Assembly: GCF_008973825.1 (NCBI RefSeq)
Contig: NZ_WCHR01000020.1
Location: forward strand, 1 to 64,000
Length of the DNA stretch: 64,000 nucleotides
Direction of reading: 5' to 3'
From: Gemmobacter serpentinus
GTDB lineage: Bacteria; Pseudomonadota; Alphaproteobacteria; Rhodobacterales; Rhodobacteraceae
In this document: piece after piece, positions 1 to 8,064 of the stretch
How the letters are laid out: each line of letters opens with the position of its first letter
Position numbering within the stretch: position 1 is the stretch's first letter
Notes under the pieces: model-generated
Seen by the model: the letters and a program-made list of their open reading frames with translations, nothing else
What the model was told of the DNA's origin: nothing
Databases searched by the model: none
Made by a program: the position numbers and the translations under genes

Positions 1-412
1 GGTCAGTCGCCCGCGCCGTGGTGACCGCCGTGCCGTTCTCCGCCACCCGGATCGCCGCCGCAGCCCCACCGCCATTCGAGGTGATGACCGGGGCCTCGTT
101 CACATCGCTGACGCGGATCTGCAGCGCCTGGCTGTCGCTGAGATCGCCATCGCTGACCGAGACCACAACATCATAGACATTGTTGCGCCCCGCATCCTTC
201 GGGGCCTCATGGTCGGGGGCGGATTTGAAGGCAAGCCGCCCGCTGCGTGCGTCGATGGTGAACAGGGCCGCATCCGCGCCGCCCGAAATCGTGTAGGTCA
301 GCGTGGTATCGGCATCGGCATCCGTCGCCGTGACCGTGGTCACGGCCCGCTGGTTCTCGGCCACCGTGATGGCCGCCGTGGCCCCCCCACCATTGGAGGT
401 GATGACCGGGGC
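1..412 (-). repeat. Tandem cadherin-like repeat units, 318-bp period
   Basis: A 17-base exact match (GAGGTGATGACCGGGGC on the + strand) occurs at 78-94 and again at 396-412, an offset of 318 bp or 106 codons. It marks the start of successive cadherin-like units in the protein (APVITSNGGG at residues 582 and 688). The array continues past the left edge, so the copy number is unknown. Confidence 0.75.
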
Positions 413-2155
413 ATTGTTCACAACCGCACCCAGCACCACCTCGCGATCGGCAAAGCGCAGCACCTCGACATCGCGCAGCGTGTCGCTGCCATCGCCATTG
501 CTGCGGCTATCCGTCACCGTCCAGCTGCCATCGTCATTCTCGGTCACGCCATAGGCGCTGGCATTGCCGGCAAAGACCACGGTATCAATGCCCGCGCCGC
601 CATCCAGGCTGTCATCGCCACCGCCGCCTCTGATGGTGTCGTTGAACACCGTGCCGGTATAGGTGTCGTCACCCGCCGAGCCGATGAAGTTCTGTGCGTA
701 ACCTGCCAGCAGCGCCTTCACGAATTCGATGTCGGAGGGCGTGCTGCTATTGCCGTTCATGAAGGTCTGCGCCAGCAGCTGGGCTTCCCCGAAGATGCGG
801 TTCAGCAGGCCGGAATCATTGCTGATATCCAGACCCGAGATCGTCACCTCGGCATCATCCACCTGATAGGGATTGGCGCTTTCGCCGTTGTTCTTGCCAA
901 AGACGATGCTGTTGATGATGCCCGACACAATATGGGCATCCTCACCGCTGATCGGATCGACCCAGTTATAGACCAGATCCGAGCCATGCAGCGCCATACG
1001 CCAGCCCCCCACCACCTGTTCCAGCGCAAAGAGGAAGGCGCTGGAGGGGTTGGAGGGCGTCCAGCCGCTGCCCACGGGCGAGAAGTCCGGCAAGCCGCCA
1101 ACCGCGATATCGTATTTGTCCTGCAGATAGGTATTCCAGTTGATGCCGCCATGTTCGGCCGCCAGCAGCGTGGCCGCATCGATGGTGATCGCACCGCGCG
1201 CGGTATCGCCGGCCTCTGCCGCGTCGGTCACATGCAGATGGAAGGTTTTCTCATGCGAGACGCCGTTGGCATCGCTGGCCCTCAGCGTGACCGCGTAAAG
1301 GTCCTGGGTCTCGTAATCCAGCGTGCCGTTCAGCGCGAGGTAATGGGTGGTCACACCGTTCACCACGCGGGTGACGATGGTGAACAAGCCGTTATGGTCA
1401 TCGACCAGTTCAAGGCTGGTGGGGGTGAAACTTTCATCGAATGCATAGGCAAAACCGAGCAGCGTGCCCGCAGGCGCGGCTTCGGTGATGCTCATGTAAT
1501 CCTTGCCGGTCGGCACGTTCGTCATCTTGAACGGATCGTCGGTCGCCTGGATCTGGATGGTCTGGCGCGTGACATTGCCATTGGCATCGGTCGCGTCGAC
1601 CACCAGATTGTAAATGCCATCGGGCCGCGCCTCGTAATCGAGGGGGCTTTTCAGCCGGATGCTGTAGGTGCCATCGCTGTTGGTCACCAGATTGAACGCG
1701 CTGTTATTGTCGCCCTCGCCCGCCGCAAGGCTGAACGAGACAATGCCATCCTCTGGGTCAACCGCCGACAACGTGCCCAGCAGGGTGCCGGTGCGCGCGC
1801 CTTCAGAGATGGTGTTGTTGGAGATTGCCACGACCTGCGCAGGCGGGGCCGCGATATCGACATAGTAATAGAAGATGTCGACATTCCCTTCCAGATCCTG
1901 CGAGATAAACTCCAGTTCTGCCTGGGGCACCGTATCATGATCCAGCGGGCCATTGACCAGCAGGTTCCATGTCGATTCACTGGTTTTCTCAAGACGGAAA
2001 TGAAGAATATTTCCCAAAGAGAAGCCGCCCCAGACGGGGCCGAACCCGTCCGGGTCGGAGGCCGTCACGACGGCCACGACCGTGCCGACCTCTGTGCCGG
2101 CGGCCACTGTAAGCGGCCAGGGCTCGATCGACATGACGGTGTTATCTGCTGGCAT
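1..2155 (-). CDS. Cadherin-like/RTX protein with HasA-like domain (C-terminus off window)
   Basis: Predicted secreted, calcium-binding surface protein. 718 codons are visible and the reading frame is still open at the left edge. The ATG at 2155 follows GGGAGG at a normal distance. Order seen: two or three cadherin-like repeats (about residues 10-310), a HasA-like hemophore domain (about 320-470), a short RTX calcium-binding stretch (about 490-525, GGGGDDSLDGGAG), then cadherin-like repeats from about 580 with NAPVITSNGGG at the start of each unit. In the HasA-like part, LVYNWVD (Tyr396) and DAHIVSGIINSIVFG (His408) line up with the heme-ligand Tyr and its partner His of HasA. No N-terminal signal peptide is visible, as expected for type I secretion, whose signal would lie beyond the window. 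The domain calls come from reading the sequence by eye; the repeat and RTX calls are firmer than the HasA call. Confidence 0.75.
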   Translation of the reverse strand, partial: MPADNTVMSIEPWPLTVAAGTEVGTVVAVVTASDPDGFGPVWGGFSLGNILHFRLEKTSESTWNLLVNGPLDHDTVPQAELEFISQDLEGNVDIFYYYVDIAAPPAQVVAISNNTISEGARTGTLLGTLSAVDPEDGIVSFSLAAGEGDNNSAFNLVTNSDGTYSIRLKSPLDYEARPDGIYNLVVDATDANGNVTRQTIQIQATDDPFKMTNVPTGKDYMSITEAAPAGTLLGFAYAFDESFTPTSLELVDDHNGLFTIVTRVVNGVTTHYLALNGTLDYETQDLYAVTLRASDANGVSHEKTFHLHVTDAAEAGDTARGAITIDAATLLAAEHGGINWNTYLQDKYDIAVGGLPDFSPVGSGWTPSNPSSAFLFALEQVVGGWRMALHGSDLVYNWVDPISGEDAHIVSGIINSIVFGKNNGESANPYQVDDAEVTISGLDISNDSGLLNRIFGEAQLLAQTFMNGNSSTPSDIEFVKALLAGYAQNFIGSAGDDTYTGTVFNDTIRGGGGDDSLDGGAGIDTVVFAGNASAYGVTENDDGSWTVTDSRSNGDGSDTLRDVEVLRFADREVVLGAVVNNAPVITSNGGGATAAITVAENQRAVTTVTATDADADTTLTYTISGGADAALFTIDARSGRLAFKSAPDHEAPKDAGRNNVYDVVVSVSDGDLSDSQALQIRVSDVNEAPVITSNGGGAAAAIRVAENGTAVTTARATD

Positions 2156-2269
2156 GGGGGCCTCCCTCTGGATGCAATGTGATATCGAACAGGGGGCCAG
2201 GCCCCGAACCTGAACAGCCTGCGGTCCAGTCCGGTGCCGGGCTGGACCTGTATCAGATCAGCAAGATGA

Positions 2270-3127
2270 TCAAATCAGATCGAACTGGCCGATGGTGTTG
2301 GCAGACGAGATCTGGAACGTAGTCCCTGCGGCGGAAAGGCCGTAAAGCACGTCCGCAACCGCGTCATAGGTCACCTGGCCTGCGGAGACCGGCGTACCGG
2401 TCACCCAGGTGAAGGCCCAGCCAAGGTCGATCTTGTCGGTGCCGGTCACAAAATCGACGATCGTATCGACGCCGGTAGACGGGCGGCTGTCGGCGGCAGA
2501 GGTGTAAACGAAGGTATCGGCACCGTTGCCGCCGGTCAGACGGTCTGCGCCCGCACCGCCGGTGATGGTGTCATTGCCGTTGCCGCCGCTCAGCGTGTCG
2601 GCACCGCCGCCACCTGCCAGCACGTCATTGCCGATACCAGCCACGATCGCATCCGCTCCCGAGCTGCCCACGAAGTTGATGCTGTTGCCCGACGTGTTGA
2701 ACAGATAGGTTTCCAGCGCCGAGGCATCGCCATTGGCCAGACCGAAGACGATGGCATTGGCCGGACCGCCGACGCCCGAACCCGTGATGCCAAGATTATC
2801 GATCTCGACCTGGGTGGTGGCCAGGGTTGGTTTCGCCATGACATAGCTGGTGCCGGTGCCCGCGCTCAGCGTGGTGCCGAGATCGAGCGAATTCAGCGTG
2901 CCTTCCAGAACATGCGAATTCGGAAAGCCCGGGATCGGGTTATAGGTCAGCGCGCCTTCGGCGACGAAGGCGGTGCTGTTGGTGCCCGACTGGAAGCCAT
3001 AGCTCGGGTGGTTGAACAGCCCGATCTGGAAGTGGCCACGGTTGCTGCTGTCAAAGCCGCCCCCGATGGTGTCGATGAACGCGTTGAAGTCTGTTGCGGA
3101 ATTTGCCGTGATGGTGACGGTGGCCAT
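2270..3127 (-). CDS. HasA-like hemophore domain fused to RTX repeats
   Basis: 285-residue protein, probably exported by a type I system. Residues 1-150 resemble hemophore HasA: a DFNAFIDTIGGGF segment, then AFVAEGALTYNPIPG, SHVLEGTLNSLDLG and a late NGDASALETYLF that matches the GDTGALETALNG of HasA. Tyr62 and His72 fit the Tyr heme ligand and its hydrogen-bonding His; His40 or His32 could be the second ligand. Residues 155-205 carry RTX nonapeptides (GGNGNDTITGGAGADRL), followed by the usual aspartate-rich end (DTIVDFVTGTDKIDLG) of type I substrates. Classical HasA is about 188 residues and lacks the repeats. The ATG at 3127 has AGAAGGA upstream; upstream in-frame codons lack a ribosome site. 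The neighbouring downstream gene carries a second copy of the domain. No receptor or secretion genes are in the window. Confidence 0.7.
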   Translation of the reverse strand: MATVTITANSATDFNAFIDTIGGGFDSSNRGHFQIGLFNHPSYGFQSGTNSTAFVAEGALTYNPIPGFPNSHVLEGTLNSLDLGTTLSAGTGTSYVMAKPTLATTQVEIDNLGITGSGVGGPANAIVFGLANGDASALETYLFNTSGNSINFVGSSGADAIVAGIGNDVLAGGGGADTLSGGNGNDTITGGAGADRLTGGNGADTFVYTSAADSRPSTGVDTIVDFVTGTDKIDLGWAFTWVTGTPVSAGQVTYDAVADVLYGLSAAGTTFQISSANTIGQFDLI

Positions 3128-3636
3128 AGTCAATTCCTTCTTGAACGAAGCACAGCATTCAAAGCTGCCTTCAGGTTGAACGGGATACCTGGAAAACCGG
3201 ACAGGATTTTCTCGTCTACCTGGCAGATGCTGGGCTTCGCCTGTGAAGGCGTATGGGCTGCAGTCATGGCGTAAAATGCCACATGTCGCGGTGAGAATTC
3301 CGACTGGGCACACTCTTCAATCGTATGCGCGTCTGGGGGGTTTATCCCTCTTCCGCTGATCTATTGCCGATTGGCTATTAAATCAGATAAAAATAGTCAA
3401 CTGTATTTTATCCCTCTGACCGATCCTCAGCAGGACGGGTTATGCCGGGTGCGGACCGGGCATCTGTGCCGTTGCAGATCGCCCCCGAGAACTCTTTACC
3501 CTGATGAGGACATTGAGAAATATCTGTGCACCCGCGATCGGCCCAAGGCCATCGGCCAATCACCGCGATTTGGCCGCTGATGTCGCGATTGCATTTTCCC
3601 CCTCCCCGCATTTGGTGCGGTGCCGGAGGCTAGGCC
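3128..3636. other. Upstream region of the HasA/RTX genes, no gene seen
   Basis: About 510 bp separate the hemophore-like gene from the end of the Lrp gene. Small open frames here have no recognisable product. The AT-rich part at about 3370-3410 is the likely promoter region for the leftward RTX genes. Confidence 0.5.
3341..3417. promoter_or_regulatory. Direct repeat TTTATCCCTCT, two copies
   Basis: TTTATCCCTCT occurs at 3341-3351 and 3407-3417, 66 bp apart, each followed by a similar pyrimidine-rich/GATC tail. They flank the AT-rich stretch upstream of the HasA/RTX genes and could be activator or repressor sites. The binding protein is not known. Confidence 0.35.
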
Positions 3637-4089
3637 CTATCTGATCCGCTGCTGTTGATGCTTCACCCGGCGGATCGGGATCGAGGATTCGATGGAGGCC
3701 ACGCCGGGGATCTTGGTCAGTTTGCCGGTCAGAAAATGTTCATATTCGTTCAGATCCGCCACCGCGATGCGCAGCAGGTAATCGAAGCTGCCAGTCATCA
3801 GCCAGCATTCGACAATCTCCGGGCAGGTGCGGGCCTCGCGCTCGAACTCCACCAGACGGCGATCGACCTGCTGTTCCAGCTTGACCGAGACAAAGACGTT
3901 GAAGCCAAAGCCCAGCCGGGTCTCGTCGACAATCGCGCCATAGCCGGTGATATAGCCCTCGGTCTCCAGCCGCCGCACGCGGCGCGCGCAAGGCGATGGG
4001 GACAGGCCCACCCTTTCGCTCAGTTCCTGATGCGAGAGGCGTGCATCGGCCTGCAATTCACGCAGGATGCGTTGGTCGATCTGGTCCAT
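3637..4089 (-). CDS. Lrp/AsnC family transcriptional regulator
   Basis: 150 residues, the normal size for the family. An N-terminal winged helix-turn-helix (IDQRILRELQADARLSHQELSERVGLSPSPCARRVRRLE, about residues 4-42) is followed by an RAM ligand-binding domain (about 65-140). It is transcribed divergently from the E1 dehydrogenase gene that begins 138 bp away. That pairing is the one known for mdeR-mdeB, where the regulator responds to methionine or 2-oxobutyrate metabolism, so control of the neighbour is the likely role. The ligand is inferred, not shown. Confidence 0.9.
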   Translation of the reverse strand: MDQIDQRILRELQADARLSHQELSERVGLSPSPCARRVRRLETEGYITGYGAIVDETRLGFGFNVFVSVKLEQQVDRRLVEFEREARTCPEIVECWLMTGSFDYLLRIAVADLNEYEHFLTGKLTKIPGVASIESSIPIRRVKHQQQRIR

Positions 4090-4111
4090 GCCTTTGGCCT
4101 CTTGCGCCTGC

Positions 4112-4171
4112 TTCCGCCAATCATTCTACATATGACGCCGGATTCCGCCAATACTGCACCGAAATGCCAAT
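4112..4171. promoter_or_regulatory. Candidate Lrp-type operator with repeated GCCAAT
   Basis: TTCCGCCAAT occurs exactly at 4112-4121 and 4143-4152, 31 bp apart or about three helical turns, and GCCAAT occurs once more at 4166-4171. All lie between the divergent Lrp and E1 genes. Phased repeats of this kind suit a multimeric Lrp-family protein. This is an inference from spacing and position. Confidence 0.45.
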
Positions 4172-4191
4172 CAGTTTGACGAAAATTTACC

Positions 4192-4218
4192 CCTGACGCG
4201 CGCTAACCTGCCGTCAGG
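4192..4218 (+). promoter_or_regulatory. Hairpin that covers the ribosome site of the E1 gene
   Basis: CCTGACG (4192-4198) pairs with CGTCAGG (4212-4218). The 3' arm overlaps the start of AGGAGG at 4216-4221, the ribosome binding site for the ATG at 4227. If it forms, it could limit translation initiation. Confidence 0.35.
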
Positions 4219-4226
4219 AGGAGACC

Positions 4227-6665
4227 ATGACACAGCCAGCCCACCGCACGATCCCGGCCCCCGACACGAATGCCGATGTCACGCACCCCGGAATCCTGAC
4301 GCCCCAAAGCCATCTGAAAACCGTCGAACAGCGCCTGCTATGGCTGTCGCACTGGATGATTCATCACGCCAATCACATCCGGCCCAAGGTCGACGGCATC
4401 AAGATCGGTGGGCATCAGGCCTCCTCTGCCTCGATGGTGTCGATCCTGACCGCGCTTTATTTCCACGCGCTGCGCCCGGAAGACCGGGTGGCGGTGAAGC
4501 CACATGCCTCGCCTGTGTTCCACGCCATCCAGTATCTGATGGGCAACCAAAGCCGCGCCCATCTGGAAAACTTTCGCGGCTATGGCGGGGCGCAAAGCTA
4601 TCCCAGCCGCACCAAGGATTGCGATGACGTGGATTTCTCCACCGGCTCGGTCGGGCTTGGGGTGGCGATCACCGCCTTTGCATCGCTGGTGCAGGATTAC
4701 ATCACCGCCAAGGCATGGGGGGGCGGGGTCACGCCCGGCCGCATGGTGGCGCTGGTGGGCGATGCCGAACTGGATGAAGGCAATATCTATGAGGCGCTGC
4801 AAGAGGGCTGGAAACACGATCTGCGCAATTGCTGGTGGATCATCGACTATAACCGCCAATCGCTGGACGGCATCGTGCAGGAGGGCCTGTTCGAGCGGAT
4901 CGAGCAGATCTTCCGCACCTTCGGCTGGGATATCGTGCGGGTGAAATATGGCGCCCAGCAACGCGCGGCCTTTGCCGAACCGGGTGGTAGCGCCTTGCGC
5001 CACTGGATCGACCGCTGCCCGAACCAGCACTATTCCGCGCTGACCTTCATGGGCGGTGCGATCTGGCGCAAGCATCTCATGGAGGATCTGGGCGACCAGG
5101 GCGCGGTCTCGGCTCTGATCGAGCGGCGCAGTGATACGGAGCTTGCTGCGCTGATGGAAAACCTTGGTGGCAATTGCGTGCAGACCATGGCCGAGGCGTT
5201 CGACGCGGTGGATCACGACCGCCCGACCTGCTTTCTGGCCTATACCGTCAAGGGCTGGGGCACGCCGATTGCGGGCCATAAGGACAATCATGGCGGGCTG
5301 ATGAACCCGACGCAATTCGCGGCATGGCAAACGCATATGGGCGTGCCGAAAGGACAGGAATGGGAGCCGCTGGCGGCGGTGCCGGATCTGCCCGGGCTGC
5401 AAGCCTTTCTGGCGCAGGTGCCGTTCTTTGCCAAAGGCGCGCGGCGCCATGATGAACCACAGATCCCGGTGCCGGACATCCGCATCGATACTGACCGCGA
5501 AATCTCGACCCAGGCCGCGTTCGGCAAGATCCTTGATGATCTGTCCAAGGGTGACAGCGACCTTGCCGCCCGCATCCTGACCACCTCGCCCGATGTGACC
5601 GGCACGACCAATCTTGGCCCATGGGTGAACCGGCGCAAGCTGTTTGCCCGCAAGCCCCGGCCTGATGCCTTTATCGAGCATCGCATCCCTTCTACCGCGA
5701 AATGGGAATTCACGCCCGAAGGCCAGCATCTGGAACTGGGCATTGCCGAGATGAACCTGTTTCTGCTGCTAGGGGCTGCGGGCCTGTCGCACAGCCTGTT
5801 CGGCAAGCGGCTGTTCCCCATCGGCACGGTCTATGACCCCTTCGTGCATCGCGGCCTCGATGCGCTGAACTATGCCTGCTATCAGGATGCGCGCTTCATG
5901 ATCGTGGGCACGCCCTCGGGCATCACACTGGCACCCGAGGGCGGCGCGCATCAATCCATCGGCACGCCGCTGACCGGCATGGCGCAGGATGGGCTGGCCG
6001 CGTTCGAGCCCGCCTTTGCCGATGAACTGGCGGTGATTATGGCCTGGGCCTTTGACTATCTGCAACGCGATGGCGACAGCACGCCCGATCCGCGCACATG
6101 GCTGCGCGACCAGACCGGGGGGTCGGTCTATCTGCGCCTCACCACCAATCCGCTGGAACAGCCCGGCAAGCGCCAGGATGATGCCTTCCGTCAGGGGGCC
6201 ATCGACGGTGCCTATTGGATGCGGCCGCCGGGCCCCAATTGCAGCGTGGTCATCGCCTATCAGGGGGCCATCGCGCCCGAGGCCATCGCGGCCGCCGGTT
6301 TGCTGGGCCAACACCGCCGCGATGTCGGCGTGCTGGCGGTGACATCGGCCGACCGGCTGAATGCCGGCTGGTCGGCGGCCTTGCGCGCCCGGGCTGCGGG
6401 TGACACGCAGGCCCGCAGCCATATCGAGACGCTGCTGGCAGACCTGCCGCGCGATTGCGTCATCGTCACGGTGATTGACGGGCACCCGGCGACGCTGGCC
6501 TGGCTGGGCGGGGTGCATGGCCACCGCACCCTTGCCCAAGGGGTGGAGCATTTCGGGCAGACCGGCACGATTCAGGATCTCTATCGTCATTTCGGCATCG
6601 ACCGGCAGTCGCTGGTTCATGCGGCCCTTGCATTGACCAACGGGCCGCGCCCGATCCGCAACTGA
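4227..6665 (+). CDS. AceE/MdeB-like 2-oxoacid dehydrogenase E1 (thiamine diphosphate)
   Basis: 812-residue homodimeric-type E1, somewhat shorter than E. coli AceE (about 887). It should decarboxylate a short 2-oxoacid (pyruvate or 2-oxobutyrate) and pass the acyl group to a lipoyl E2. The thiamine diphosphate motif is clear (VGDAELDEGNIYEALQEG ending in IIDYNRQSLDG, about residues 176-215), and the N-terminal HHANHIR/GGHQASSASM segment is typical of AceE. AGGAGG sets the ATG at 4227. No E2 or E3 gene is next to it, so it must share these with another complex. The divergent Lrp gene recalls mdeR-mdeB of Pseudomonas putida, where MdeB handles 2-oxobutyrate from methionine; the methionine gamma-lyase partner is not here. 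Substrate is therefore uncertain. Confidence 0.85.
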   Translation: MTQPAHRTIPAPDTNADVTHPGILTPQSHLKTVEQRLLWLSHWMIHHANHIRPKVDGIKIGGHQASSASMVSILTALYFHALRPEDRVAVKPHASPVFHAIQYLMGNQSRAHLENFRGYGGAQSYPSRTKDCDDVDFSTGSVGLGVAITAFASLVQDYITAKAWGGGVTPGRMVALVGDAELDEGNIYEALQEGWKHDLRNCWWIIDYNRQSLDGIVQEGLFERIEQIFRTFGWDIVRVKYGAQQRAAFAEPGGSALRHWIDRCPNQHYSALTFMGGAIWRKHLMEDLGDQGAVSALIERRSDTELAALMENLGGNCVQTMAEAFDAVDHDRPTCFLAYTVKGWGTPIAGHKDNHGGLMNPTQFAAWQTHMGVPKGQEWEPLAAVPDLPGLQAFLAQVPFFAKGARRHDEPQIPVPDIRIDTDREISTQAAFGKILDDLSKGDSDLAARILTTSPDVTGTTNLGPWVNRRKLFARKPRPDAFIEHRIPSTAKWEFTPEGQHLELGIAEMNLFLLLGAAGLSHSLFGKRLFPIGTVYDPFVHRGLDALNYACYQDARFMIVGTPSGITLAPEGGAHQSIGTPLTGMAQDGLAAFEPAFADELAVIMAWAFDYLQRDGDSTPDPRTWLRDQTGGSVYLRLTTNPLEQPGKRQDDAFRQGAIDGAYWMRPPGPNCSVVIAYQGAIAPEAIAAAGLLGQHRRDVGVLAVTSADRLNAGWSAALRARAAGDTQARSHIETLLADLPRDCVIVTVIDGHPATLAWLGGVHGHRTLAQGVEHFGQTGTIQDLYRHFGIDRQSLVHAALALTNGPRPIRN

Positions 6666-6671
6666 CCCTGG

Positions 6672-6698
6672 CCGAAGGCGCGGATACCGCGCCTTCGG
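6672..6698 (+). terminator. Rho-independent-like terminator after the E1 gene
   Basis: Perfect 12-bp stem CCGAAGGCGCGG / CCGCGCCTTCGG with a three-base ATA loop, seven bases after the stop codon, followed by TCTT. The T tract is short. Confidence 0.75.
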
Positions 6699-6769
6699 TC
6701 TTGCATCCTGTGGAACCTTGCCGAAGGACGGTCTAGACTTGGCCTTAAGACCGCAGGGAGGCAGGGCGC

Positions 6770-7519
6770 ATGACAGAGATCGCGACACAGGCGCAGGCCG
6801 CCCCGCGCATCACCCATCATGACCGTATCCTGACCGAGATTCGCGACCGCATCACCAGCCGCGACTGGCCGCCGGGGTTTCAGCTGCCCTTCGAGACACA
6901 ATTGGCCGAGGCACATGGTGTCTCGCGCATGACGATGAACAAGGTTCTGGCGCAACTGACGCGCGAGGGCTTTCTGGTGCGACGCAAGAAACTTGGCACC
7001 TTTGTCGCCCGCCCCATGGCGCAGGCCGCCGTGCTGGAGATCGCCGATATCGCGGCAGAGGTCGCGGCGCTTGGGTTGGAATGGCGCTTTGATCTGACCG
7101 AACGCGCCTTGCGCGCGCCCCTGCCCGATGAGGCCCAGGCGATGGGCGATCTGCCACAGTCCCGGCAGGTGCTGGCCCTGCGCGGCGTGCATTTCGCGGG
7201 CGATCAGCCGTTTTGCCATGAGGCGCGGATCATCAATCCCGACACCGCACCTGCCGCCGTGGATGTGGATTTCCGACAGATCGCGCCGGGGGCCTGGCTT
7301 TTGCGCGAAATCCCATGGACCTCGGCGCAGCACCGCATCCGGGCGGTGGCGGCCAGTGGCATGGTCGCCCGCGATCTGGGGCAGGTCAGCGGCATCCCCT
7401 GTCTGGAGATCACACGCCGGACCGAGATTGCCGGGCAATGGGTGACGCTGGTGACCCAGACCTATCCGGGTGACCGGCACGAACTGGTTGCAGAATTTGC
7501 ACCCAACCCGGAAGGCTAG
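6770..7519 (+). CDS. hutC: HutC, GntR-family repressor of histidine utilization
   Basis: 249 residues with an N-terminal winged helix-turn-helix (ILTEIRDRITSRDWPPGFQLPFETQLAEAHGVSRMTMNKVL, about 23-63) and a C-terminal UTRA ligand domain (about 90-240). HutC represses hut genes until urocanate binds. Its end overlaps the end of the convergent hutD gene by four bases, which ties it to the hut locus. A palindrome GTCTAGAC at 6731-6738, 39 bp before the ATG, resembles the GTATATAC operator near hutF and may allow autoregulation. Confidence 0.92.
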   Translation: MTEIATQAQAAPRITHHDRILTEIRDRITSRDWPPGFQLPFETQLAEAHGVSRMTMNKVLAQLTREGFLVRRKKLGTFVARPMAQAAVLEIADIAAEVAALGLEWRFDLTERALRAPLPDEAQAMGDLPQSRQVLALRGVHFAGDQPFCHEARIINPDTAPAAVDVDFRQIAPGAWLLREIPWTSAQHRIRAVAASGMVARDLGQVSGIPCLEITRRTEIAGQWVTLVTQTYPGDRHELVAEFAPNPEG

Positions 7520-8064
7520 CCCCCGATCTCCACCCGCAACGCATCAAGCCCGGTCAGCTCCTCCAGCTGCGCCGGACCGCAGGCCCGCAGATCGACCAGA
7601 TCCAGCCGCGCAAGCCCGCCGCCCGATTGCAGCAACAGCGCCAGCTGCACCGTCTCATTCGCAACCGGCAAGGCCAGCGGCCCGCGCGTGACCGTCGCAC
7701 GCAGCGGCCTGCGCACCATCACGTTGAAATCGAGGATCGGCCCGGCGGTCAGCGCCGCGGCACAGGGCTGATCGCCCGCAAAGGCGAAGGGCGGGCTGTC
7801 CGGATCCAGCAGATGCACCCGGCCCGCCACCTCCAGCCGCATCGCGCCGCCATCAATCACCGTCAGCACCCGGTCCACGCCGGGAAAGGTCGAGAACGGC
7901 CCGTCCGTGGCGACGATGGCGGTGGAGATGCGCCAGTCAAAGGTATCAAACCCGGCATCGGGGGGCGATACGACAATCTCCGCCGTCTCGCCGCCGCCAT
8001 TCTTCCACGGGCGGAACTGCCGCGCCGCCCGTGGATAGATGCCTGTCCTGACAGGCCCGGTCAC
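7516..8064 (-). CDS. hutD: HutD family protein
   Basis: 182 residues, bicupin-fold HutD family. The characteristic [13 protein letters not shown] lies near the N-terminus, with [24 protein letters not shown] after it. HutD is thought to tune the hut pathway by limiting urocanate or formylglutamate levels; its exact reaction is not settled. The start chosen is GTG at 8064, whose GTGA overlaps the stop of hutU and suggests translational coupling. It is the last gene of the leftward hut operon. Confidence 0.85.
   Translation of the reverse strand: MTGPVRTGIYPRAARQFRPWKNGGGETAEIVVSPPDAGFDTFDWRISTAIVATDGPFSTFPGVDRVLTVIDGGAMRLEVAGRVHLLDPDSPPFAFAGDQPCAAALTAGPILDFNVMVRRPLRATVTRGPLALPVANETVQLALLLQSGGGLARLDLVDLRACGPAQLEELTGLDALRVEIGG

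Noticed and set aside
209-2182. A 657-codon rightward open frame opposite the cadherin/RTX gene
   Set aside because: Its sequence is rich in His, Arg and Gly with no domain. The opposite strand gives clear repeat and RTX motifs and a good ribosome site.
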